Assembly: GCA_025617745.1 (NCBI GenBank)
Contig: CM046866.1
Coordinates: 12,655,725-12,719,724, forward strand
Length of the DNA: 64,000 nt
From: Heliocidaris erythrogramma
Lineage: Eukaryota > Echinodermata > Echinoidea > Camarodonta > Echinometridae
Direction of reading: 5' to 3'
In this document: positions 50,006-60,661 of the stretch, in pieces
Numbering within the stretch: the stretch's first letter is position 1
Layout of the letters: each line of letters opens with the position of its first letter
Program-made: the position numbers and the translations under genes
Notes under the pieces: generated by a model
Told to the model about the DNA's origin: nothing
What the model saw: only the letters and a program-made list of their open reading frames with translations
The model's database searches: none

Positions 50006-53000
50006 ATTTGATTTGATTTTATTTATTCGTCAGGTATATTGCAATACAAACATAACCAGGTACCATGACAGGATAGCCCATGAAAGCCGAAATGGCTTAT
50101 TTCCAATGAGGTCCTTACCTAAATAACTGATTAAAAAATACACTAAGAAAACACATTAATACGGCTACAAGACTATCGTACACGTACGACAAGTAATAAG
50201 AATGTACTAAAGTAGCAAAATGAAACATAACATTTTTATAAAGTAGGCGAAGATTACATAAACGTGAAAACAAGACTTACTCAACGGAAAAAACTATATA
50301 CAGAAAATCATAATGAAACTATCGATAATAAACGTTGGTTACATAAGTCATATAATATAGGGAAAAACCATCTGAGCTACAAAAAGGAGAGGAGAAATAT
50401 AGTTATGGAATAGACACATTTTTCAGATGATGCTTCAATACCCTTTTAAAATGTAAAAAATTCTTAACTGACTTAACATGATTTGGGAGGGAATTCCAGA
50501 AAAGAATACTGTTAAAATAAAAGGAATTTCCAATTTTACCTTTCCGCTTAGGCACTACGAAATTAAATTGACTATTTCTAGTGTCATGCCCATGAACACT
50601 TGAAGAGCGAGTAAAATTATTTGAAATATAGTGATCTGCATTAGAGTAAAAAAATTTATGTACATGGTGAATTAAAAGTTGTTGTGATCTAAGGTTTACA
50701 TGAAGAAGACCAGCTGTTTCAAGTTCACTCTTCCCAATGTGTGTTCTTGGTGGTAAGTGATTGATAAATCTTACAATCTTATTTTTAATTATTTTTAACT
50801 TGTTTTGATCCACCTTGCCTAGACTGCAGTACCATGCCGCATTAGCATAATCAAATAAACATTGTATTAAGGAAAAACTTAAAATGCGTCTTGATTTTAA
50901 GTTCATGCAATTTTGATAACGATACAAGAATTTTAGACGAGCATTAGCTTTTTTGACAATACTGTCAACCAAACTTGAGCAAGAAAGATCACTAGCTATA
51001 TTTAGTCCTAAATACTTCACAGAATCCTGTCTCTTAATGAGTTGATTGTTATAACTTATATTGAAATCATCAGTATACTCATACCCCGCGAACAAAACAA
51101 AATACTTTCGGTTTTACCAATATGTAAGCTAAGCTTATTTGCTGTCATCCAATTAACACAGTTTGATAATTCTAAGCTAAGTTTTTCCCCGATCAGCTTA
51201 GGATCAGTACCAGAATATAGTAACACACTATCATCCGCATATAAAAGTAATTTACTGTCGTTGACACAAACACACATATCATTAATGTAGCACATGAAAA
51301 GAATAGGACCTAATATGCTCCCCTGGGGAACTCCGCATCTTATGGGCATAGAATCGGAGAGTACATTTTGCAACGAGACAACTTGATGACGATTGGTCAA
51401 GTAAGACCTAAACCATTGCACACATGCAGAATTTAAACCCATTACTTCTAATTTACTTAACAGTATATTATGGTTAACGGTATCGAAGGCTTTTTGCAAG
51501 TCAAGAAGAACCATCCCGACAAAACATCTTTGGGAAATTTCGTTCCTGACAAAATCTAACAGGTGAATAAGACAAGTTTCAGTGGAATAACCATTTCTAA
51601 AACCAGATTGAAATTCGTATATTATTTTGTTTTCTTGAAAGTAGTTCTCTAATTGGGCATACACACATTTCTCTAGGACCTTCGAGACTATACTTAAGAC
51701 GCTAATCGGTCTATAATTGCTAACATTAGTTTTATCTTTCTTTTTATAAAGGGGTGTTACTTTTGCAATTTTCATTTCATCAGGGAAGGTGGAAGTTGAG
51801 ATAGATAAGTTAATAATGTAAGTTAAAGGTCTATACAAATATTTAGCTCCATCCTTCAAAAATCTGGCAGGTACCAAGTCAAGCCCGGTACTTTTTGATA
51901 TTTTCAACTTATTTAATTCATCTAAAACAAACTTTTCTTTGACAGGAGAAAAAAGAAAACAACCTTTCGACACACCCTTAGTGTCGTATAATTTTTGTAA
52001 TTTAACACTGTCCGTTCCAAATTCATTTGCGTTGCTATCTGGCAGATTACTAGCTAATTTTTCTGCCACAGTTGTGAAATAATTGTTAAATTCGTTCGCT
52101 ATCCTCATATTATCATGACATAACTCCCCTTGGATATTAATAACATTCTCTTTAATATTCTTTTGTTTGTTTTTACAACCTAAATCTTTCAGATTCTTCC
52201 ACAACTTTTTAGAATCATTTTTATGCTCATCAATTTGATTTTGGAAGTATTCATCTTTAGCCTGTCTCACTTTTCTTTGCACCAAATTACGTAAAAGTTT
52301 ATATTTCTTTTCTAATTCTAAATTACCACAATCCTTTTTCATTCTTTTAAAAGCTATATTTCTTTGTCTTATTAACGAAATAATTTCAGCATTCATCCAC
52401 TTATCGGTTCTTTGCTTAATTCTTACTTGTTTTAATGGAGCACATTTATCAACTATAGACATGAAAATATTTTTGAAAATTGACCACGCAGTATTTACTT
52501 CTTTACATTCTAATATGTCAGACCAATTGACTCGAGATAAAACATTATTAAAATCATCTATACAATAGTTTCTCATACACCGAATATTTATATTTCTATG
52601 CTGTCTGAATACAGGTCTTATTAGCTTCCTAGAGCAGTAGGTTAAAAAATGATCACTTAGGCCAATTTCAATAACACCACTTTGACAAATATTTTCTTCT
52701 TTACTGCTGATTACATGGTCTATTAATGATGAAGTGGCCGATGTTGTTCGAGTGGGTTTAGTTATAAGTTGACTCAAACCATTTAAATTCAAAATATTCT
52801 TGTATTTTTTTTATAATGAAGACTGCTGCAAAAGGCAGATATTCATGTCCCCTAAAATTATAACCTCATCATCTTTTGTTAATTTATCCAAGGTGTCAGT
52901 GAGATATTCAATAAAATAATGATCTGTAGGGGGTCTGTACACAACACCTATAGTAATTTTGTATGGGGTAATAGAATGTCAATCCATAACGATTCAATAT

Positions 53001-53446
53001 CATTTTGTGTAAGATCTTCTCGTACGTTAAATGCAATATCATTTCTAATATAAAGACATACTCCACCACCATGTTCTCCTACACGGTCTCGTCTTAAAAT
53101 GCAATATCCATCGATACAAACTTCTTCATCGTTCACGGAAGAGTTTAACCACGTTTCAGTGATTGCAATTACAGAGATTCTATTTTGGGAGAAAAGGAGT
53201 CGTAGTTCAGGTATTTTAAACAGAATTGATCTAACATTCAAATGAACAAGATGCAACCCTTTACCATTAAAAGTATCATTAAATGATTCATATAAAGCGC
53301 TTTCATCAACAGTATTCTGTATTCTAACTTCAGGGATAGGAGGTAAAATTGGTTGAGAGGGTTGAATATCTTCACAGGATTGAGTAAAAAGGGAGTCACA
53401 AAAAGGTGGTAATGAGCACGTCATTGACGTCAATGAGCACGGCCGC
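50006..53446 (-). mobile_element. CR1/L2-like LINE, frameshifted ORF2 (endonuclease + RT)
   Basis: Minus strand. Endonuclease part (53433 down to about 52950): LVHLNVRSI, ITETWLNSS and GGGVCLYIRNDI, then, after a shift, VVYRPP and ILGDMN. Reverse transcriptase (52792-51056): SNYRPISVL, GFRNGYSTETCL, LDLQKAFDTVNH, GVPQGSILGP and LYADDS, the catalytic Asp pair. C-terminal part (51095-50403): YLGLNIASD, CLFDYANAAWY and LFWNSLPNHV. At least three frameshifts, mostly in A or T runs, separate these parts. The 3' end has a short AAATCAAATC-type tail, and the 5' end is truncated inside ORF2 or its leader. It lies inside the MITE B copy of unit B and is absent from unit A, so it postdates the duplication. 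Confidence 0.93.
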
Positions 53447-53814
53447 TACCAGGCGGCCGTGGGGAAAGTCAGGATTGCGTAAGCCCCATTCGCTCGTACA
53501 CATAGTTTGTGCGTCAAACGCGTCCTTGGACTACTGCAATTACATTTCGGACTGCACAAAGCCAACCGAATATCAGCTGAGGCTGAGCGTGCATGTTGCG
53601 CGGCGACCAGTCTGTCAGAAGTTTGCTCCCCGCGGGCCGGGGCGCGTATTTTTTTTTCTGGCAGGACTTGCGCCATGTATGTAGGGCTCTGGTCAAGAGG
53701 CGTAGAATTTGTAGAATTTGAGAGAGACTACAGCAGACTTGTATTTTCCCAAAGTTTCATCCTATTTTTATTTCAGCAAAAGAAAATTTTGTCAATACTG
53801 AATATCCAATCTGG

Positions 53815-53974
53815 GGGTGTTTCATAAAGCTGTTCGTAAAGTTACAAATGACTTTACGAACGACATGTTCTTGGGTGCTATACTAATCAGATTCTCAATC
53901 ATTTAGCACAAGAACTGATCACCAGTCCGTGCGTAAAGTTGTGCGTAACTTACGAACAGCTTTATGAAACACCC
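53815..53974. mobile_element. 160-bp MITE (GGGTGTTTCATAAAGC ends)
   Basis: GGGTGTTTCATAAAGCTGTT is mirrored by AACAGCTTTATGAAACACCC, with a second inverted motif CGTAAAGTT/AACTTACG inside. It is part of a 0.5-kb insert absent from unit A. Confidence 0.75.
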
Positions 53975-55767
53975 TCCTGATCCTGACGAGACTCGAACTC
54001 GAGTCACCTACATGATCCAAATGCGCCACACAAACAGCTGCAAGTCAGGTTCGCTCGTTTTATTATATCCCTACAATTTCTTTTTTCATGAATGTTCATG
54101 CTGACTAGTCTTGACGGAATAAACCGTATTGTCACTCCAATTTGGCGCTCAAATACTGCCCTCTCTCGTCGGTGGCGCAAGTCCTGACAAATAAAATTAT
54201 AGCGGCCGGGGCAAGGGCATGATATGATCAGGTAGCGATGACGGTGCCCTCTCGCGACATAAATACGTCCACAATCTGCGGTTGAGTATCCCTTTAACGT
54301 TAGGCAGATAGCTGGTATGTCAATCCCCCGTTCTCATCTAAACACACGCCATCGCTATAAAACGGAGGCAAAAACGTTCCGTCAGTCGATTATGACGATA
54401 AAGCATTGTCCTGAAGTGAAGTTAGGTGCATAGGTTGGTAAATAAAGATCAGGAGTAGTGATAGGCTATACACCCTATGGATATTCATAGCCTATACGTG
54501 AGCATATTCTTACTTGTTTAACGGAAGAAAGCCTGAATTGTGACATAGAGTTCACTTTTCTTTCCTGCCTATACCGGAAGGCTATTAGTCCCCATAATTG
54601 CATCCCTTAAATGGTTGTGTTGTTTCATTATCATTCAAAAGATCTCTAAGTCCACTCCTGTCATTCGACTTCATCTTCCGGAGATCTTCACTCTACCAGG
54701 AATGGAGAGAGGGGATTGACACTCTTCACGGACTTCAAGAGAAGCTCATCTCTGATCGTAGGGAGCACCACAGAAAGTCGAGCTAGGCATAAGTTAGAAT
54801 CAATTGGGTGTACAACATAACTAGGGCCTCCCAACAGACTAACAGCCCACGGGCCATGTGTCGACGTGAACGCCGTCCTAGATCCTCCCAGCTACAATGG
54901 ACTGCTTTGTGACCGCGCTTTGTGCAAGAACGGCTCACCCGTCCACTGGATTCTTCCTCGTCCACTAGTCAGATCGAGAACGCGTCAAACATGGTATTGC
55001 CGTCTTCTCTAAAACGTAAAGCTCGCTTCGCCCATTGTTAGCTTCATGCTTCACCTACTTTGTATCATTATAGCGTCATGTGTGTATGCAGTTAACACAA
55101 AGCAGTCCATTGTCACTGGGAGGATCTAGGAGGACGACACATTCGGAAACTCCCTAATGTCGGTCTAGTGAACCCTCATAAAAATTATCAAAGGAGCCGA
55201 GTAGAAATCATACGGAATCAACATCATACAAGTAGGTTGGAAGAGACAAACACAAATAAAGTTCCTTCTTGAAAGCCACATTTATTGTTCCAATAAAGAT
55301 TCGAATTAAATGAAAATAACATAATTATTATACATGTAGTCCTATGCGTGTTGGGAAGAAGTCCTAAACGTTTTCATGAAAGAAATAAGGAGATGAATCA
55401 TTTTTTTTTCGTAAACGCAGGAATTCTCTAAAGGCATGGATTTCTTGGACACCCTCCTCTTGGCCACGGACTCGGAGGGAGGACTAACGGATGAAGAAAT
55501 AAGGAAGAGGTATATCTTTATCAAAACTGAAGGACAGGGTCATTCGGGACATTCAACCCCTCCCCCCCCCCCCCCACCCTTAATCTATATAATTAAACGC
55601 GGGAAAAGGAATGAAAATGAACCCAGTGTCCTGACCAAATGAACCGACTGTTTTTACTGAAGAGTTGGTATAAGCAAATAATTATATACAAAGAAATAGT
55701 AAGTTACAATTGTATTTAAAGAATGGTTACCTTATTTTGTCCAGAAAACCTGAATCGTAAAACGAAC

Positions 55768-56052
55768 CTAATTAATAAATGGCATGTCATGGCGCTCCTC
55801 GTCGACTAAGAATAATATGATATCGCCATAATAGGTTTGGAGGCGTCGTAATTCATTTTCTGAAGGAAGAAGCTTGTCAGTTATATTAATCCCCAACAAT
55901 TTTGAGCAGGAGTCAGTTATCGTTTGAAGATGCTGAGACGGCTTATTGAAGCACACAATAAACGACTCGAGAAATAGTGAAGAATTTGTCAAGAACTCAG
56001 AAATGCCGGTATGACGGTTTCGAGAAGATGGCCTATTATTTTTCCCCAACAA
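55768..56052 (-). CDS. Unassigned 94-codon ORF in unit B
   Basis: I do not recognise it. The peptide is well mixed (DSCSKLLGINITDKLL, then LRRLQTYYGDIILFLVDEE) with no low complexity. It lies in the intron between P450-like exons 5 and 6, on the opposite strand. The unit A version (about 30370-30655) carries indels that break the frame. It may be a fragment of an old mobile element or of a host gene. Confidence 0.25.
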   Translation of the reverse strand: MLGKNNRPSSRNRHTGISEFLTNSSLFLESFIVCFNKPSQHLQTITDSCSKLLGINITDKLLPSENELRRLQTYYGDIILFLVDEERHDMPFIN

Positions 56053-56067
56053 TTTCGAGCACGAGTC

Positions 56068-56380
56068 ACGTTTAGATTTTTAGATTTTAGATTTTTTAGA
56101 TTTAGATTTTATTGTATCATTACATTTTCATTTTCCAAAGTACATGTATTCAACAATATGTATTGTGCAATTAACAATATACAAAATAATTGACAACAGA
56201 ACTTAGTGCAGGAACGTTTTTGATCATTACAAGCACAATAAAGTGCATCAAAGTTGGAGTTGTAAGAAAAAAAAGTAACAGCAATGAAGACTACATTAGA
56301 TTAATTTCATGAAAATGAGAATGAAAACAGAGACCAGCATAGAATCAGGGCTGGTAGAAGCGCTGGTCCCTGGCAAAAGA
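56068..56380 (-). mobile_element. LINE 3'-tail fragment, unit B
   Basis: Counterpart of 30660-30970: AGATTTTTAGATTTTAGATT tail, then GTGCAATTAACAATATAC and GAATGAAAACAGAGACCAGCA. Here it is followed directly by the empty TTAA site at 56388-56391. Confidence 0.55.
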
Positions 56381-57868
56381 TAAATCATTAATACAGTACA
56401 TAAAATACTAGACTTGGCAATCATGCATAATATGCCCAATAAAAGGGGAAAAGAAGAAGACAGATACATGGCCATCGAAAGCAAACAAATCATAGGCATA
56501 TTTATAACACACTTTCCATCGAAGAGAAAGCATTGAAATATATTGTAAACACAAAAAGTTGGGAAAAGTAACAATTGAAAGGAATAAACTTTACAAAAGA
56601 CAGAACAAGAAGGACAAAGTGACAGGTGGGGGTAGGAATGGGGCAGGATCTGGAAGGTTTCTGCTTAGTATCAGATTACGCTTTTTAAACAAATTTAGTA
56701 ACTGTAAATAACCATACAAAATAAATGATTGACTAGAATAAGCTCCGTAAGTTAATGATATCATTCTAATCCCTCAAATACAGGTGAACGTTTTCATGTT
56801 TGCGGGAATGGATACGACGTCTAGCGCCCTCACGTGGTTTCTTTACTTGATGGCTACCCACCCGGAATACCAGAAAAAAGTCCAGGAGGAAATTGATGAC
56901 CTTTTTCGTGATCGTGAGATTCATGAAGTTCGCAGGTGAAAACATGATATTCAAATATTACAACTTGATTTTTGAGAAATGCAAATACTGTCAAACAAGA
57001 ATCCCAAGTCGTTTCATGACCTTACGGATTCTGTACCTGTGGTTGATTATGCGTAATGCATTGTCCCAATTCGCTTCTACGACACATGCTTCACTAACAA
57101 TTATTGCTCAGAGGTCACTTTCCTGCACTAAGCAAAATCACACACTGTATATACCTAATCTAAAATCCAATCGAAATCCTAACCCAAACTAGAACCCAGT
57201 GCCTATGGTGAAATATTGCTTTGGTTAAATACCCCCAAGCATTATTATATATCGGATCACCCTTCATGTTTAATGCATGCCTTGAATAAAATCTCTTCTT
57301 TGTATAAACAAGATGTAGGGAATTATTTGCTGAAGGCACATCACTCTTTATCCACCATACATTATGCAGTGATGATCTTCATAAGACGCCATTTCTGATG
57401 CAGTGCATGAAGGAAAGCCAGCGGATGTACTCGTTCGTATCCCCAGGCCGTCTCCTGACCGAACCCCTGATCCTAGACGGTCTCACCATCCCAGCGGGCA
57501 CAGAGCTAGTAATCTACACCTACCAGCTCCACCACAACCCTGATGTCTGGGGCGATGACCACATGATATTCAGACCAAGTCGTTTCGAGCCTGGAAGCTT
57601 CGAAGACCGAGACCCATTCGCCTTCATACCGTTCTCGGCAGGGGCTCGCAACTGCATCGCGCAGCAGTTCGCGCTTCAGGAGATACAGATAGCGGCCATT
57701 CGAATTCTAGCAAAGTTTAGCCTCAGTTTGGTCCGTGATTCACCTCCCATATTTAGAATAATTAGCAAACCGCAGGATGAAATTCTTCTTGGTATTCACC
57801 CTCGGAATTTCAAATAATTGGGGACGTTTTATTCTTTCTATGCTTGTTTAATTTCGGACTTTTTTTCC

Positions 57869-57874
57869 AATAAA
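57869..57874 (+). terminator. AATAAA signal retained by the P450 pseudogene
   Basis: AATAAA about 52 nt after the stop, orthologous to 33729-33734. Confidence 0.55.
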
Positions 57875-58639
57875 GTATTATGTGGTGTTTTGAAATGTTG
57901 AAAAAAGTCCTGAGACAGTTAAGAGGCAAGTAGTGGTGTTTCACAATTTAAAGGTTATGTTGCATTAAGAGAAATAAACCACAATGTGATCTGTAAACTG
58001 GAATATTAGACTTTGTATTCATCCTAGGAAGGTCAAATTATTTGGGGGCGTTCTCTTGCTTATGCTTGTTTAATTTTCGACTTTCTCTACAAAAAAGTAT
58101 TATGTAGTGTTTTGAAATGTTTAAAAAGGGCCTGAGACAGTGAAGAGACAGAGAGCAGGGTCCAGGTTTCACAATTTGAAGCCCACATTGCTTTCGACAG
58201 TAAAAATAGATCAACCACAAGTGATCTCCAAAATGGACTAAGAGTATAGACTCAACGCTTAATACATAAATGAGAATATCCCATACTTTATTAATGTGCA
58301 TAATGACAGAAAAATAAATAAGTGGGTATTTCTTCCTCCCCGATCTGACTAGATATGTCAGTTCGCCCGACTAACATTTGCAGTTAATCTTACTTTCTTT
58401 GACACGTTTGATTAATGTTTGAGTTTTAGCAATTTAATCAAGGATATTGAGCTAAGAATTATTGACGAGTCATGATGATGCTTTATGAATTTAATATTAT
58501 TGAACGACCCTCCTGATTAAGTTATATAAGTTTCTGGACATGTAATATACAAGCTTTGCTTTTAAACATGTCCAACTGTTTTCAACACCACTTAATAGGT
58601 CAATATTTGTGCATCATATTTTTTTCCCCTTTTGCTTAT

Positions 58640-58790
58640 TGATATATAATATTGTGCCACATCTATGGAAAAACATCATTGTTATATTTTGTTATAATTG
58701 TTTTCATATTATGTTATGCACTACAGTATTATGTAAATTATGTTAATGTGATTGAAAACAGCAATAAAATCTGAATCTGAAATCTGAAAA
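58640..58790 (+). mobile_element. LINE-like 3' tail, unit B
   Basis: Counterpart of 34480-34645, ending CAATAAAATCTGAATCTG. It predates the duplication. Confidence 0.35.
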
Positions 58791-59004
58791 ATAAAAACAA
58801 TGGGCGATTTCGTTTATGTCGTACATGACATACATTATAAGCATATTCTTTCTGGCCCACTGGCTGTACACATAATGTATTAAAACAAAATTGTAGTGTG
58901 TTCAATCAATCTATAATTATACCAGAAACAATCAGTATGTAGTGGTCATATCACGGGTGTGTTCATTTGGATGAAATAAATGAACGATAAACTGGTGTGA
59001 TAAT

Positions 59005-59737
59005 ATTTATTTATTTATTTATTTATTTATTTTCCTGTATGGTACAACAGCTGATATAGTGTGAACTTCACATGGAAATGAAATCAAGACTAACATTTTA
59101 AAGTCAATATGATCACAATATATAGACATGAATAATAAATCGTATACAGTAATAGAACGTATAATAACATACAGAGGTATGACGAAATAAGCCCGAAGGC
59201 TTGAAGCATCGCCACACCTTTAAGCATAAAATTGTTATTTAACTATGAGTTGTGGGCACAACAAACAAGAAACTAACCTTACATTAAGAAAAGAAAAAAA
59301 AATACAGTAAACACAGGAACAGGATACAGACTGTATATACATGTACATTATTGGAAAGGAAAAGTGAAGAGAAAGAAGGGTGAGGAGGAATGAGTCCCAA
59401 TTAAACCTGGTATTGCGCATAAGCAATAATCACTCTGACTATAATACATGCAATGTTATCGATAAAAATATGGAAATTACTTTTACAGATATTAGAAGTG
59501 TTCACATTTTTGAAATAAGAAGACGTTTAACAGCTTTTTTAAATGAATGTATGTATATTCCGAATATCATCTGGTAATGTATTCCAAACATCTGGACCAT
59601 TATGCCTAATAGACTTGTGAGCCAGCACTGAACGGGGATTAAATAAATGCATATTAGATGACTGTCTTGTTGGATAGGCATGAACATCACTGTTCTTCCG
59701 AAACATGGAAGAAAAACAAATGGGTAAAATATTGTTG
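59005..59737 (-). mobile_element. LINE 3' fragment inserted only in unit B
   Basis: A minus-strand frame (about 59781-59539) encodes LPICFSSMFRKNSDVHAY, HNGPDVWNTLPDDI and similar sequence typical of the C-terminus of CR1/RTE-type LINE ORF2 proteins. The 3' end is an ATTT repeat tail at 59005-59032. TAAT occurs on both sides. Unit A has the uninterrupted site GTGATAATAGACAC at about 34857. Confidence 0.72.
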
Positions 59738-60257
59738 TAATAGACACATTTCATGGAATCACCCAAATTATTATCTTTCAACTATTTTATCGATATTTAC
59801 GCCAGATAAAAGCTTTGTTTGCTCTTCCTACTGCCTATAATCTATTAGATGAAATTCATGGTTATTCGAGTTATTGTTGCTTCGATCGGTCCATGCGATT
59901 GAAAGGGATATACACGTATCTTCATTAGATATGATCATTTTCTTTCTTTTTGACAGTTAAATCTCACTTGTAAGACCGAAAATTATACTTTCAACAGCTA
60001 GGTGAATTTATTTCACAAACATTAATTTGAACTGAATCGAACACGTATAGCACATAAGATGGTTTAATTAATTTTAAACGATTATAACAAACTCATTAAA
60101 TTCATACAGTCAAATTCTCTTATATATAAACTTGCTATTTAATTAGATCCTACATATTCCATTGTTTATTGAAATAAGACATGTCTCAGAATTATTCATT
60201 AGACACAAGTTGACTTAAACGGGAAAGTGCGACATTTATGGTTCTGTGTGACAACCA

Positions 60258-60423
60258 CGGGCGGATACAGGATTTTCAGAAAGGGGGGCGCACACTGAGG
60301 AACCCTCCGTTTGACGAAGCCAAACGGCCATCTAGGGGGTCCGGGGCATACTTTGTCAGACAAAACGGGGTGCACGCCCCTTGCGCGCCCCCCCCCCCCC
60401 CCCCCCCTCTGGATCCGCGCCTG
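60258..60423. mobile_element. Small MITE with poly-C core downstream of GPCR 1B
   Basis: GGGCGGATACAGGATTTTC at the left, a poly-C run at 60390-60407 and CTGGATCCGCGCCTG at the right. Orthologue of 35967-36118. Confidence 0.55.
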
Positions 60424-60661
60424 ACAACTGTACTCATTATTGTACCATTGTTCAGAAGGAAAGGAAATGTGAATTTCAATCATCAAATACATTTAAAAAG
60501 TTTATTTTTGTTTTGTTTTGCAGCCTACTGCCCACAGTTTTTTTTTTGTTTTGTTTTTTTTTTTAGTCTTGAAGTACAGTTTTGTATTTCGCTTGACTTT
60601 GAAATCCGCCGAATTAAACCTATGCTACAGTACTCTATATTCAATTTAATGAAGGAATTGG

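Larger units (their letters stand above)
49993..54293. mobile_element. MITE family B, copy 4 (unit B), split by LINE and a second insert
   Basis: AGGGATATGC follows TTAA (49989-49992). The rest of the element resumes at about 53447 (ACCAGGCGGCCG) and ends GTTGAGTATCCCT before TTAA (54294-54297). A LINE (50006-53446) and a 0.5-kb insert (about 53677-54200) lie within. Its intact orthologue in unit A is 26597-26936. Confidence 0.85.
49080..57817 (+). pseudogene. CYP4-like pseudogene (exons 3-7 only)
   Basis: Exon equivalents: 49080-49264, 54642 to about 54779, 55421-55509, 56784-56935 and 57370-57817. Exons 1-2 (membrane anchor and N-terminal third) are absent because the duplication starts in intron 2. 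Exon 3 differs from the unit A gene by a 9-nt indel (residues SVI). Exon 4 has lost about 13 nt covering its end and the GTGAGC donor, and reads into TAG at 54784-54786. Exon 5 is 1 nt shorter (AGGAAGAG for AGGAACGAG), shifting the frame before the I-helix. The I-helix AGMDTT, the K-helix ESQR and the heme loop with Cys remain intact, and exon 7 differs at only two residues (both Lys to Glu). Large insertions sit in its first intron. Confidence 0.92.

Noticed and set aside
53982..54050. A tRNA gene on the minus strand (CCTGAC/GTCAGG ends, GAGTTCGAGTC B-box)
   Set aside because: The anticodon arm does not fold and the D-arm is poor; at most it is a SINE or tRNA relic.
54860..55140. Inverted repeat around CACAAAGCAGTCCATTG, also in unit A near 27570-27870, as a new element
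   Set aside because: The arms are real (GACGGC, then AGCTACAATGGACTGCTTTGTG, mirrored), but it occurs once per unit at the orthologous place, and I could not define ends or duplications well enough to list it.
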